NCBI GenBank assembly: GCA_903869265.1
Contig: CAIPYE010000015.1
Coordinates: 248,001-312,000 of the forward strand
Length of the DNA stretch: 64,000 nucleotides
Reading direction: 5' to 3'
Source of the DNA: an uncultured delta proteobacterium
GTDB lineage: Bacteria > Desulfobacterota > Desulfobulbia > Desulfobulbales > Desulfurivibrionaceae
Of this stretch, positions 26,860 through 36,408 are shown in pieces. How positions within the stretch are numbered: position 1 is the first letter of the stretch; each line of letters opens with the position of its first letter. A program made the translations under genes and the position numbers. Under the pieces are notes generated by a model, which saw nothing but the letters and a program-made list of their open reading frames with translations, did no database searches and was not told where the DNA came from.

Positions 26860-27626
26860 AATGTTCCCGCAGGGATTTATTGACAACGGCACTCAAGGCA
26901 ACAGTGGCTGCGGCCTTGCCCATTGCCGCCTTCCGTTTCTTGAGCCCGGCGGAAGTCAGGGCCGCCGTGGCTGATCCTGCCCTCCGGTGGGGTTTTCTGG
27001 TTGACACCGAAAAATGCGTGGGCTGCGGATTCTGCGTCAAGGCCTGCAAGCTGGAAAACGAAGTTCCCTACGACACGCCGGTCAGCCGCACCTGGGTGGA
27101 ACGCTACATCGTCACCAGGGATGGTCAGACGCATATCGATTCGCCCATGGCAGGCCGGGACGGCTTTACTGACCCCAAGGTCCGGGACGAGGCCGTTGAC
27201 CCGGCCGAAATCACCAAATCCTTTTTCGTGCCCAAGCTCTGCAACCAGTGCGACAACCCGGCCTGCGTGCAGGTGTGCCCGGTGGGCGCCACCTACCAGA
27301 CCAAGGACGGCGTGGTCCTGGTGGACCGCGACTGGTGCATCGGCTGCGGCTACTGCATCATGGCCTGCCCCTATGGCGTGCGTTTTTTTCATCCGGTTTA
27401 CAAGGTGGCAGAGAAATGTAATTTCTGCTACCACCGCATCAGTAAAGGGTTGAAACCCGCCTGCGTGGAGGCCTGCCCCTTCGAAGCCCGACAAATCGGC
27501 AACCTCAAAGACCCTGAGGACCCGGTGACCCGCATCGTCATGACCCAGAGGGTGGCTGTTCTCAAGGACGAATACGGCACCAAACCGCAGGTTTTCTACA
27601 TCGGCCTGGACAGAAACGTGAGGTAA
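26856..27626 (+). CDS. Tat-exported 4x[4Fe-4S] ferredoxin subunit (NrfC/HybA/DsrO-like)
   Basis: A 256-residue FeS subunit. The twin-arginine leader 'CSRRDLLTTALKATVA' targets the folded protein to the periplasm. Four cluster motifs are visible: 'CVGCGFCVKACKLE', 'CNQCDNPACVQVCP', 'CIGCGYCIMACPYG' and 'CNFCYHRI...CVEACP'. It should pass electrons between the tetraheme cytochrome and the NrfD-type membrane subunit. It overlaps the cytochrome gene and is 4 bases from the NrfD gene. Confidence 0.92.
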   Translation: MKCSRRDLLTTALKATVAAALPIAAFRFLSPAEVRAAVADPALRWGFLVDTEKCVGCGFCVKACKLENEVPYDTPVSRTWVERYIVTRDGQTHIDSPMAGRDGFTDPKVRDEAVDPAEITKSFFVPKLCNQCDNPACVQVCPVGATYQTKDGVVLVDRDWCIGCGYCIMACPYGVRFFHPVYKVAEKCNFCYHRISKGLKPACVEACPFEARQIGNLKDPEDPVTRIVMTQRVAVLKDEYGTKPQVFYIGLDRNVR

Positions 27627-27630
27627 GACC

Positions 27631-28863
27631 ATGGAACCCATAATCGTGCACGGCCTGGAATGGACCACCAAGGAACTCTTCGTCTATCCCAACGAATTCA
27701 TTTACTGGTCCATCCAGATCGTCATGTACCCTTACATGACCGGCCTGGTGGCCGGGGCCTTCGTGCTCTCCTCGCTGTACCACGTCTTTGACCAAAAGGA
27801 TCTCAAGGAGCTGGCCCGCTTCTCCCTGGTCTTTTCCCTGGCCCTCTTGCCCACGGCCCTCATGCCGCTGCTCTTTCATCTCCAGCAGCCGTTGCGCGGG
27901 CCAAACGTCATGCTGACCCCCCATTTCACCTCGGCCATCGCCGCTTTCGGCATTGTCTTTTCCACCTACGGGGCCATCGTTTTGAGCGAAATCTGGTTTG
28001 TGTACCGGGAGTATTTTGTCGCGCAAACCGTGGCCTTGCGCGGCCAGCAAGGCGTCGGCCTCGCAGCGAAGCGGTTGCTCTATCATGCCCTCACCCTGGG
28101 CGCCTATGATACCAGCGCGCCAGCCCTGGCCAAGGACAAAAAAGCGGTCCGAATCCTGGCAGGGGCGGGCATCCCGGTGGCTTGCTTCCTCCACGGCTAC
28201 GCCGGTTTTATCTTCGGTTCGGTCAAGGCCAATGCCCTGTGGATGTCGCCGCTCATGCCGGTCATCTTCATCATGTCCGCAGTGGTGTCGGGCATTGCCC
28301 TCTGCATGCTCACCTACATCGCCATCATGGAGTGGCGGAAATTCCGTTCCCCTCTGGCGCAGGTGATAGACGGAGTGGCGTTGGAGGATATCATCGGCAA
28401 GGCCTCCCGCTATCTCCTCGGTTTTCTGGTGGCTGCCATCTCCCTGGAGCTGCTCGACCTCATCTTCCGCGGCTACACGGCCATGAAGTCCTGGGATATC
28501 CTGCGTTCCGTCCTCTACCACAAGGATTTCGTCAACATCTTCGTCCTGCAATACGGCGTCGGCAATCTGCTGCCTTTTATTCTCCTGCTCCTGCCCCGGT
28601 TGATCATCCGCCGCACCGTCTTCGCCCTGATTTTCATTCTCTATGGCGTCTTTATGATGCGGTGGAACGTCGTCATCGGCGGACAGGCCTTCTCGCTTTC
28701 CTTTGCCGGGTTCATGCAGTATCACCTGCCAGTCCTGCCGCACAATCTGGACACCTACAAAGAAGGACTCCTGGGCGCCCTGACCGTTGCCGTCACGCCC
28801 TTTATTCTCTTCTGGCTCATCAACAAAATCGTTCCCAGCCTGAAGTTTGAGGGAGGCAAATAA
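27631..28863 (+). CDS. NrfD/HybB/DsrP-like quinone-interacting membrane subunit
   Basis: A 410-residue integral membrane protein with about ten hydrophobic helices. The N-terminal part 'FIYWSIQIVMYPYMTGLVAGAF' is typical of NrfD-family quinol oxidoreductase subunits. It follows the FeS subunit directly and completes a cytochrome-FeS-NrfD complex. The molybdopterin catalytic subunit usual for such complexes is not in the cluster as a periplasmic protein: the following formate dehydrogenase lacks a Tat leader. Confidence 0.9.
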   Translation: MEPIIVHGLEWTTKELFVYPNEFIYWSIQIVMYPYMTGLVAGAFVLSSLYHVFDQKDLKELARFSLVFSLALLPTALMPLLFHLQQPLRGPNVMLTPHFTSAIAAFGIVFSTYGAIVLSEIWFVYREYFVAQTVALRGQQGVGLAAKRLLYHALTLGAYDTSAPALAKDKKAVRILAGAGIPVACFLHGYAGFIFGSVKANALWMSPLMPVIFIMSAVVSGIALCMLTYIAIMEWRKFRSPLAQVIDGVALEDIIGKASRYLLGFLVAAISLELLDLIFRGYTAMKSWDILRSVLYHKDFVNIFVLQYGVGNLLPFILLLLPRLIIRRTVFALIFILYGVFMMRWNVVIGGQAFSLSFAGFMQYHLPVLPHNLDTYKEGLLGALTVAVTPFILFWLINKIVPSLKFEGGK

Positions 28864-28893
28864 TTTAAGGAGGTTTCCGCGAGATTATCCCTT

Positions 28894-28922
28894 TTGATCC
28901 CCGGCTGTTTCTCTGCTACTAT
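28894..28922 (+). promoter_or_regulatory. sigma70-like promoter of the formate dehydrogenase operon
   Basis: TTGATC (28894-28899) and TACTAT (28917-28922) are separated by 17 bases and lie 60 bases before the fdhA start. The spacing is ideal and the -10 has five of six consensus bases. It would allow fdhA-hydB-hydG transcription apart from the cytochrome/NrfD genes. Confidence 0.45.
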
Positions 28923-28981
28923 TGTTACAGGGTATCCGGACGAATCGCTATCCCGGCCTGAGTCAAACAGGAGAAACGGTA

Positions 28982-31021
28982 ATGCATGATGTGCTGACCA
29001 CCTGTGTTTACTGCGGCTGCGGCTGCGGCCTGTATCTGCACGTGGAGGATGGCCAAGTCTGCGGCAGCCAGCCCAGCCGGCATCATCCGGTCTCCCGGGA
29101 CAATCTCTGCGTCAAGGGCTGGCACATCCACGAATCCGTCACTCATCCCGACCGGCTCACCACCCCGCTCATTCGCAAAAACGGCACCCTCACTCCGGCC
29201 ACTTGGGAGGAGGCTCTTGATTTCACCGCGCAACAGCTTGGCCGCATCCGCGACCAGCATACCGGCAAAGCCATCGGCGTGCTGACCTCGGCCAAATGCA
29301 CCAACGAAGAAAACTACCTGCTGCAAAAATTCGCCCGCACCGCGCTGAACACCAACAACGTGGACCATTGCGCGCGACTCTGACACGCTCCCACGGTGGC
29401 AGGTCTTGCCACCACCTTCGGCAGCGGGGCCATGACCAACTCCATCAACGAGATCGAAAACGCAGAAGTGATCCTGGTTTCCGGTTCCAACACCACCGAG
29501 GCCCACCCCCAGGTGGCCCGCAGAATGCTCGCTGCGGTGGACCGGGGCGCAAGGCTGATCGTCATCGACCCGCGCCGCACCCGCTTGGCCGAGTACAGTC
29601 ATCTCCACCTGGCCCTGCGCCCCGGCACCGACATTCCCCTGCTCAATGCCATGATGCGGGTGTTGCTGGACGAGGGGCTGGCCGACGATCTGTTCATCGA
29701 AATGCGCACCGAGAATTTTCTGGCCCTGCGCGACATGCTCAACCGCCTCGACCTTACAGAGACCGCCGAACTCACCGGCGTGCCCCTGCCCCTGATCAAC
29801 CAGGCCGCCCAGCTCTATGGCCGGGCCCGCAAGGCGGTGATCTGCTACTGCCTGGGCGTCACCCAGCATGTCTGCGGCACCGAGAACGTGCAGACCATCG
29901 CCAACCTTGCCATGCTGGCCGGGCACATCGAAAAGGAAGACACCGGAGTCGACCCGCTCCGGGGCCAAAACAACGTGCAGGGCGCCTGCGACATGGGGGC
30001 GCTGCCCAACATGCTGCCCAGCTACCAGGCCGTGGCCAATCAGGATTATCGGGAGAAATTCGAGCGGACCTGGGGGACGCGTCTGCCGGAAGCCCCCGGC
30101 AGAACCCTGGTGGAGATGACCCACGGCGGCGCGCAAGGGTCGATCCGAGGCATGTACATCATGGGCGAGAACCCCATGCTCAGCGACCCCACCCTAAAAA
30201 AGGTTGAAGAAACCATACGGGGGTTGGATTTTCTGGCAGTGAGCGATATCTTCCTCACCGAGACGGCGCAGCTTGCCCAGGTGGTCTTTCCAGCCGCCTG
30301 TTTTGCCGAGAAGAGCGGGACCTTTACCAACTCGGAGCGGCGGGTGCAGATGGTGCGCCAGGCCGTGGCCCCGCCGGGCGAGTGCCGCGCCGACAGCGAG
30401 ATCATCATGGCGCTGTCCGGCCGCTTGGGCTATGCCATGAAATACGACTCCAGCGCCGAAGTGATGGAGGAGATCGCCCTGCTCTCCCCCATCTACGGCG
30501 GCATGCACCACGACCGCCTGGACCAAAGCTGGGGATTGCAGTGGCCCTGCTGGGACCGAGGCCATGCAGGCACTCCCTTTTTGCACAAGTATTATTTCAC
30601 CCGAGGCAGGGGCCACTTCATGCCGTCCAACCACACCGAGCCCGGTGAGCTGCCAGACCGGGAGTATCCCCTCCTGCTGATGACCGGCCGCATTTACCAT
30701 CACTACCACACTGGCACCATGACCCGCAAAAGCGAGCGGCTGAACAGGGAATGCGACCACGCCGTGCTCCAGATAAACCCGGAGGACGCCAAAGCCCTCG
30801 GTCTGCGCCAGGGTGAGACGGTACGGCTGCTCTCCCGGCGCGGGGAAATCACCCTGGCCGCATCCATCACCGACCAGGTGGCCACCGGCATGGTCTACAC
30901 CGCCTTCCACTTCCGCGAAGCGCCCATCAATCTGCTCACCAACGACGCCTTTGACGTCGGCTCTGGCTGCCCCGAGTACAAGGTCTGCGCGGTGCGGGTG
31001 GCAAAAATGATGTCATCATAA
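28982..31021 (+). CDS. fdhA: formate dehydrogenase catalytic subunit, selenocysteine-containing (Sec134)
   Basis: A 679-residue molybdopterin oxidoreductase of the FdhF family. The N-terminal [4Fe-4S] site is 'CVYCGCGCG...CVKG'. In 'NNVDHCARL-U-HAPTVAGLA' (my reading), TGA at 29381-29383 replaces the Cys/Sec ligand of Mo/W. The frame stays open and homologous for 546 more codons, so it is not a stop. A SECIS-like hairpin follows 11 bases later. No Tat leader is present, so the enzyme should be cytoplasmic. The next genes encode HydB- and HydG-like subunits, which suggests electron transfer to NAD(P) or ferredoxin. The ATG follows an AGGAG ribosome-binding site. Confidence 0.93.
29395..29413 (+). 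promoter_or_regulatory. SECIS element of fdhA
   Basis: GGTGGCA (29395-29401) and TGCCACC (29407-29413) form a perfect 7-base stem with loop GGTCT, 11 bases after the TGA. The GGTCT loop is the one I recall for the E. coli fdhF SECIS, the SelB binding site. Confidence 0.9.
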
Positions 31022-31045
31022 TAACGCAGAATATGCTTCAAACAG

Positions 31046-31123
31046 GTGCTTCGACAAGCTCAGCACGAGCGGAATATCAATATGATAGAACAATTTCCGT
31101 CCACCCTGAGCCTGTCGAAGGGC
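31046..31123. repeat. REP-like inverted repeat, copy 3
   Basis: Arms of the same family as 7691-7772 (GTGCTTCGACAAGCTCAGCA on the left), imperfectly paired across about 28 bases. It lies between fdhA and the hydB-like gene and may uncouple their expression. Confidence 0.8.
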
Positions 31124-31152
31124 AATTTTAATAGTTTCGTGAAGGAAATACC

Positions 31153-32214
31153 ATGCCCCACACAGCCACCACCACCTCCAGCCACCTCCTGAAAAAGGAT
31201 CACCTGAAGGGCTTCCTGCGCAAGCTCGCCAAGGAGTACCGGTTGGTGGCGCCGGTGCGAAACCGTCACTCCGATGTGCTGTTCACCGTGATCGACGACC
31301 TGGACGCAGTGGAGATTGAGCTGTGCGAACCGCCGCAGAACTCGCTCAAGCAATTCTTCCTGCCCCAGCAGGAACAGATCTCCACCTATACCATTACCTT
31401 GGAAGGCTATGATTTCCGCCCCACCCAGACACACATCCCGCCCACCGTCTACTTCGGGGTGCATCCCTGCGATCTCTCCGGGGTGCTCTACATGGATGTG
31501 GTCTTCTCCCGCCAGCAGCGCGACCCCTTTTACCTGCGGCGGCGTCAAGGTTCGGTGCTGATAGGGGTCAACTGCAACTCCCCTGCCCCAAACTGCTTCT
31601 GCAACGCCACCGGCTCCGGCCCCTTTCTGGAAATGGGCAGCGACCTGCAACTCACCGACCTGGGAGACCGCTTTCTGGTGGAGGCTGGACGGACATCGGG
31701 CCATGCCCTGATCGAGCGCTGGCAGGGCTTTTTTTCTCCCTCCGCCGACAAGGATCGCGCCGCCCATTACCAAACTTTCTTGGAGGCACGCGGCCGCTTC
31801 AGCCGTCAGGTGCATGTGGAACAGGCCATCCGGCGGCTGGAAGCAGGCACGGTGCCGGATGAGGTTTTTGCAGAGTTGTCCCTGCGCTGCCAGGATTGCG
31901 GCGGCTGCGCCTATCTCTGCCCCACCTGCACCTGCTTCACCATCAGCGACCAGCAACTCGACGCCACCAGCGGCCAGCGGCTACGCAGTTGGGACGCCTG
32001 CACCTTTGCAGGCTTCACCGGTATGGCCGGAGGCCACAATCCGGTGCAGGCCAAAACCGGGGCCATCCGCCAGCGGTTTATCCACAAGCTCCGTGACGAC
32101 GTGCGCCTCAATGGTCGCCCAAGCTGTGTGGGCTGCGGCCGCTGCGTGTCCATCTGCTTCGGCGGCACCGACATCGTTCGCTTTGTGGAGCGTGCCTGCC
32201 AGGGCAGCCTGTAG
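31153..32214 (+). CDS. 4Fe-4S dicluster subunit, HydB/AsrA-like
   Basis: A 353-residue protein resembling the beta subunit of cytoplasmic sulfhydrogenases and AsrA. The N-terminal half is the family-specific domain ('YFGVHPCDLSGVLYMD'). The C-terminal half has two cluster motifs, 'CQDCGGCAYLCPTCTC' and 'CVGCGRCVSICFGG'. It should relay electrons between the formate dehydrogenase and the flavoprotein encoded next. The gap to the HydG-like gene is 33 bases. Confidence 0.88.
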   Translation: MPHTATTTSSHLLKKDHLKGFLRKLAKEYRLVAPVRNRHSDVLFTVIDDLDAVEIELCEPPQNSLKQFFLPQQEQISTYTITLEGYDFRPTQTHIPPTVYFGVHPCDLSGVLYMDVVFSRQQRDPFYLRRRQGSVLIGVNCNSPAPNCFCNATGSGPFLEMGSDLQLTDLGDRFLVEAGRTSGHALIERWQGFFSPSADKDRAAHYQTFLEARGRFSRQVHVEQAIRRLEAGTVPDEVFAELSLRCQDCGGCAYLCPTCTCFTISDQQLDATSGQRLRSWDACTFAGFTGMAGGHNPVQAKTGAIRQRFIHKLRDDVRLNGRPSCVGCGRCVSICFGGTDIVRFVERACQGSL

Positions 32215-32247
32215 ACAAGACAATCGTAACTCAACCGGGAAATTACC

Positions 32248-33093
32248 ATGCCCCAGACCATTACCGATATTTACCTGCCCAGGCAGGCCAGAGTGAAACA
32301 GGTCGTTGTCGAAAACTCCCAGATATCCACCTTTGTGCTCGTCTTCAGTGACAGCCAGTACAACGAAGCCTTCCGCTACCAACCTGGCCAGTTCATGATG
32401 GTCTCCCTGCCCCATTGCGGTGAGGCGCCCATCTCCATCTCTTCACCCCCCACCCGGCCCGGAACCATCCACCTCAGCGTCCGGCGGGCCGGAAAGCTCA
32501 CCAACGCCATGCACGGTTTGCGGGTCGGGGACAGCATCGGTTTGCGCGGCCCATACGGACGGCCATTTCCAATGAAACAGCTCAGGGAACGGGATCTGCT
32601 TTTCGTGGCAGGCGGTATCGGCTTAGCGCCCCTGCGGGCGGTGATCAACGGATGCCTGGATCAGCGGGACCAATTCGGGACGATCACCGTACTCTACGGC
32701 AGCCGCAACCCCTCGGACATCGCCTTTCAGGATGATCTTGCACTGTGGCAAAAACAGGGGGTGGATTGCCGTCTCACCGTGGATACGGCTGAGACAGGAT
32801 GGGATGGCGCGGTGGGATTGGTCACCTCCTTGATGGATGAATTGAAGCCGGAGTTGAGCCGCAGCACCGCCCTGATCTGCGGCCCGCCCCTGATGTTTCG
32901 GGCGGTGCTCGGCAGACTGACCACCATGGGCTTTCGCGACGAACAGGTGCTCACCACCATGGAACGCCACATGAAATGCGGGGTGGGAATCTGCCGCCAC
33001 TGTCACATGGACGGAAAACTAGCCTGCGTGGATGGCCCGGTCTTCAGCCTGGCCGAGCTGCGCCAGCTGAAAATCCTGGAGCTGGCCGAATGA
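32248..33093 (+). CDS. FAD/NAD(P)-binding oxidoreductase subunit, HydG/AsrB-like
   Basis: A 281-residue flavoprotein of the ferredoxin-NADP reductase family. It has the FAD-binding barrel ('RYQPGQFMMVSLP', 'PISISSPP'), the NAD(P) domain ('LLFVAGGIGLAPLRAV') and a C-terminal [2Fe-2S] site 'CGVGICRHCHMDG...CVDGPVF'. It matches the gamma subunit of sulfhydrogenases and AsrB. It should make the formate dehydrogenase react with NAD(P)+. A role in sulfur reduction cannot be excluded. Confidence 0.9.
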   Translation: MPQTITDIYLPRQARVKQVVVENSQISTFVLVFSDSQYNEAFRYQPGQFMMVSLPHCGEAPISISSPPTRPGTIHLSVRRAGKLTNAMHGLRVGDSIGLRGPYGRPFPMKQLRERDLLFVAGGIGLAPLRAVINGCLDQRDQFGTITVLYGSRNPSDIAFQDDLALWQKQGVDCRLTVDTAETGWDGAVGLVTSLMDELKPELSRSTALICGPPLMFRAVLGRLTTMGFRDEQVLTTMERHMKCGVGICRHCHMDGKLACVDGPVFSLAELRQLKILELAE

Positions 33094-33217
33094 AGGCCCA
33101 CCCCTGAAAGAAATCAGGAACATAATTCCTTTTTGAGATATTTCTTCCCCTTTATTGTTCGATGCCGCACCGAAATATTTACAAAGGACAACCCAATATG
33201 ATAGGAGAAAAGAAGCG

Positions 33218-33310
33218 ATGAGACAAAAAGACAAAAGCAGGGTGAAATGCGAGCGGGTTTCAAAAAGAATTATTTCTTACCATCCCCTCCATCTGCTCGG
33301 CTCCCTCTGA
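33218..33310 (+). CDS. possible 30-residue leader ORF
   Basis: The ATG is preceded by AGGAGAAAAGAAGC, a good ribosome-binding site, and the 30-codon frame is Arg/Lys-rich at its start. It ends 60 bases before the decaheme cytochrome gene. It could be a leader peptide or chance. Confidence 0.2.
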   Translation: MRQKDKSRVKCERVSKRIISYHPLHLLGSL

Positions 33311-33372
33311 TGACACGTTTTTTCTTGCAAAGAAATACCTCTGCCAAGCAGAAGATATTTAAGGAGACAATT

Positions 33373-34398
33373 ATGTCTGTAAGAGGACATTATCGCGTAA
33401 ACAGATCATGCCTGGTCATGATGGTACTCTTTGCGTTCATCAACGGTTGCACCAGTTTAAAAGAATCAAGACCGATTCTGCCAATCCGCGCATATGAAAA
33501 AATGATCGTCGGCAACCTTGATGCTGATTATGTCGGCACCCAAAATTGTCTCGCTGCCTGCCATGCCCACGACATGCTGAAACGGTTCTTTGACGCCAGC
33601 ACAATGGGGGCCCAGCTCAAAAAAGAATCGGGCATGCCCCTGGTGGATTGCGAATCCTGTCATGGCCCCGGAAGCCTGGCGATCAAAGGCTTAACCAAAG
33701 AACGGGTCGAAAAAGACGCCCAGCAAGGCATCAAGACCAAATGTGATTTCAAGATGCTGATTGACTTAAAGAACCTTCCTGGCACGGCGCAATCGCTCAT
33801 CTGCCTCAAATGCCACACTGCCAATGCCACGTTCAACCTGCATAACTGGAACGCCGGAGTCCATGCCATCAACGAAGTCTCCTGCTTTAATTGCCACAAT
33901 ATACATGCCGGTCCGGACTTGAAAGTCACCCCCCGGGCTTCGGGCAAACTTTGCGTTACCTGCCATCAATCCGCCCAAGCGCAATTTTCCCTGCCAAGCC
34001 ATCATCCCCTCAAAGAGGGTCGGGTATTTTGCGTAGACTGTCACAATCCGCACGGAGGATTCGCCGAATCGAGCCTGCTTCAGGACACGGTCAAGGAAAC
34101 CTGTGTCCAATGTCATCCCGACAAGAGAGGCCCATTCCTTTATGAACATGGCGATGTCGGCGAGAACTGCACCACCTGCCACAACGCGCACGGCTCGGTC
34201 AACAATCGGCTGCTCAACGCGCGGGAGCCCTTCCTCTGCCTCCAGTGCCATGAGGGCCACCGCTTAAACCAAGCGGCTGGCGGAAGTATTACTGCCGAAC
34301 GGGCCAGGGCTTTGTATACGCGATGCACGGATTGCCACTCCAGAATCCATGGATCCGATGTTCCGTCAACATCAGGAGGGGGAAGATTTATCCGATGA
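33373..34398 (+). CDS. decaheme c-type cytochrome lipoprotein, MtrA/DmsE-like
   Basis: A 341-residue protein with nine CXXCH motifs (CESCH, CLKCH, CFNCH, CVTCH, CVDCH, CVQCH, CTTCH, CLQCH, CTDCH). An N-terminal CLAACH (CX3CH) would make ten haem sites, the number expected for MtrA. The signal peptide ends in 'FAFINGC', a plausible lipobox. This implies a lipid anchor that is unusual for the periplasmic MtrA family. The start has an AAGGAG ribosome-binding site. The stop overlaps the MtrB-like gene (ATGA), which supports a porin-cytochrome electron conduit. Confidence 0.85.
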   Translation: MSVRGHYRVNRSCLVMMVLFAFINGCTSLKESRPILPIRAYEKMIVGNLDADYVGTQNCLAACHAHDMLKRFFDASTMGAQLKKESGMPLVDCESCHGPGSLAIKGLTKERVEKDAQQGIKTKCDFKMLIDLKNLPGTAQSLICLKCHTANATFNLHNWNAGVHAINEVSCFNCHNIHAGPDLKVTPRASGKLCVTCHQSAQAQFSLPSHHPLKEGRVFCVDCHNPHGGFAESSLLQDTVKETCVQCHPDKRGPFLYEHGDVGENCTTCHNAHGSVNNRLLNAREPFLCLQCHEGHRLNQAAGGSITAERARALYTRCTDCHSRIHGSDVPSTSGGGRFIR

Positions 34399-36407
34399 GA
34401 TACAAAAAAATGCATTGTATCTTGAGTGTCTTCGTTCTTTTGCTTATTCTCTGCGGTGGCGTTTCAAGGAGTATGGGGGCAGAAGACCAGGAACCGCAAT
34501 CCCCTGCGGCTGAGGGAAATTGCCCCCTAATACAGGAAGAACCTGCCGCCGATTGCCATGTGAAGGGGAACTATTTCCTGGGATACAGATGGGTAACCCA
34601 GAAGGATACACTGAAAGCGGCGGAATATATCTATCCCCATTCATCGGTCACTTTTGGCCTTGACTTGGTGGCCTGCCCCCTCCCCTACCGGTATCACGTG
34701 AATTCCGAGTTCCTCAGCAGTTATGATTTCTACACAGATGCCGGGTTCGCCTATAAGGATATCGTGCTCTTCCGAGACATCCTGGTGGGAGCGCATCACA
34801 ATCTGGAACATTTCAATTATCACTTGAATGACGAACTCCCCGTCATCCACACTGACAATAACGCGGGAGACAAATATTATACCGACTTTACCAGCAACCT
34901 GGTAACACTCAGGCTCAAATACCCGGATTTCCCCCTCCACGCCTTTTTCGTTAATCGCTCCATCGAACAGGAGGGAAGGATTCAGCAGAGGTTTTTACTG
35001 GGGACCATCACGGACCCAAACAAGATTTCGGAATCACGGGACATTGATTGGGACTCAAATGCGATGAAGCTTGGGGCCAACAGCCACCTCGGTCCACTTG
35101 AGCTCGAATACGCCTACGACCAGGCCAAGTTCAAACCAGGATCCAACAACATTCTGTATGATTCTTATCCTCTTTCTAGCTCAGGACAGCCTGCCGACAT
35201 ATATCCACACAATGTCATTGCCGAAACGGAATCATCGGCTCACACCCTGAAACTGCATTCCTCCTATACCGGTGGCATCGTTACGGCAGCCACCCTCAGC
35301 AACCTCTACCAGAAAAACAATTACAGCCTCACGGAATCCACCACCTGGAAGGGCGCCTTTGATCTCACCTGGATACCCGATCCGCTCGTTGGTGTCTTCT
35401 TCAAGTACAGGCACAGAAATGTAACCATGGACACCCCTGATGTTGCAACACTCAGCGGGTTGAGCAATACCTTAACTATCCCGGTCCGGGATGGCGTTTC
35501 CTATGATAAGGATGTCTTTTCCCTGTCAACGAGATACCGGTCGCTGAATTTTCTTTCCCTCCTGGCATCCTATGAGTTTTCCCATCTTGAACGGAAAGAT
35601 GTTGCAGAATGGGGCATTCTGCCCGGGCAAACCAATATCCACACCATCAATTTCACAACCCATGTCAAGCCCCTTGATCGGGTCAAGGTAACAGGAAGTT
35701 ATGAAGTTAAAATGTATGATCAGCCAGAATATAACAGCACTCCGGACAGCGCCAACAAGTTACGGTTGACAACCACTTACACGCCGACACCCTGGCTCAA
35801 CGTCTACCTTGAATACCTCCTGGCCATGACGGAGCGAAATGCTCTGCATTACATCAACAATGATCCTTCCCTGTCGGTGCTGGAACTTGGCGAAAGAGAC
35901 GGCCGACATGACCAATTTCTTGCAAGCCTGACAACCGAGCTTTCCGCCAAGCTCTCCATGACAACAAGCTGGTTCTATCAACGCTGGGATGTGAAACAAG
36001 ATTTGACGTACAACAAATGGAACGCAGCGGGGACTGCTGGCGCATCCTGGCCTGAGGGCCCCTATCTTGATTTCGGGGTGCCTTATACCGATGAGTCCAA
36101 CTCCTTCTCCCTTTCCTTTCATTACCTGCCAACGGAAGATATTACTTGCTTTGCCGGAGCGACCTACACCGTCGCCAAGGGAGATGCCGGCTACACTGAT
36201 GTTGTGGGCGGGGCGCCATTTTCTCTCCCCTCCTTTTCATCCTTAAAAACATCTGAAACCCTGTTCTCTCTTGGAATTACCAAAAAACTTTCCAAGGAGT
36301 GGGAGGTCGGGATAAATTCCTCCCTCGGGATCTATAATGACAAGGCATACGATCTGTTGGACGGATACGTAGTAACCACCATCTGCAATTTAAAAAGGTA
36401 TTTTTAA
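34395..36407 (+). CDS. MtrB/PioB-like outer membrane beta-barrel porin
   Basis: A 670-residue protein with a signal peptide (cleavage near 'SRSMGAED'). Many alternating, aromatic-rich beta strands are visible and the C-terminal residue is Phe ('CNLKRYF'), as in outer membrane barrels. It is translationally coupled to the MtrA-like decaheme gene, so it should form the sheath through which the cytochrome passes electrons across the outer membrane. No outer-surface MtrC-type cytochrome gene follows in the window. Confidence 0.85.
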   Translation: MRYKKMHCILSVFVLLLILCGGVSRSMGAEDQEPQSPAAEGNCPLIQEEPAADCHVKGNYFLGYRWVTQKDTLKAAEYIYPHSSVTFGLDLVACPLPYRYHVNSEFLSSYDFYTDAGFAYKDIVLFRDILVGAHHNLEHFNYHLNDELPVIHTDNNAGDKYYTDFTSNLVTLRLKYPDFPLHAFFVNRSIEQEGRIQQRFLLGTITDPNKISESRDIDWDSNAMKLGANSHLGPLELEYAYDQAKFKPGSNNILYDSYPLSSSGQPADIYPHNVIAETESSAHTLKLHSSYTGGIVTAATLSNLYQKNNYSLTESTTWKGAFDLTWIPDPLVGVFFKYRHRNVTMDTPDVATLSGLSNTLTIPVRDGVSYDKDVFSLSTRYRSLNFLSLLASYEFSHLERKDVAEWGILPGQTNIHTINFTTHVKPLDRVKVTGSYEVKMYDQPEYNSTPDSANKLRLTTTYTPTPWLNVYLEYLLAMTERNALHYINNDPSLSVLELGERDGRHDQFLASLTTELSAKLSMTTSWFYQRWDVKQDLTYNKWNAAGTAGASWPEGPYLDFGVPYTDESNSFSLSFHYLPTEDITCFAGATYTVAKGDAGYTDVVGGAPFSLPSFSSLKTSETLFSLGITKKLSKEWEVGINSSLGIYNDKAYDLLDGYVVTTICNLKRYF

Positions 36408-36408
36408 A

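Noticed and set aside
29381-29383. fdhA read as two genes
   Set aside because: The second part would start inside the molybdopterin domain without a ribosome-binding site, while the SECIS and Sec position fit exactly.
33103-33118. CCTGA/TCAGG hairpin after the HydG-like gene as a terminator
   Set aside because: The stem is only five bases and the T-run is 11 bases further on.
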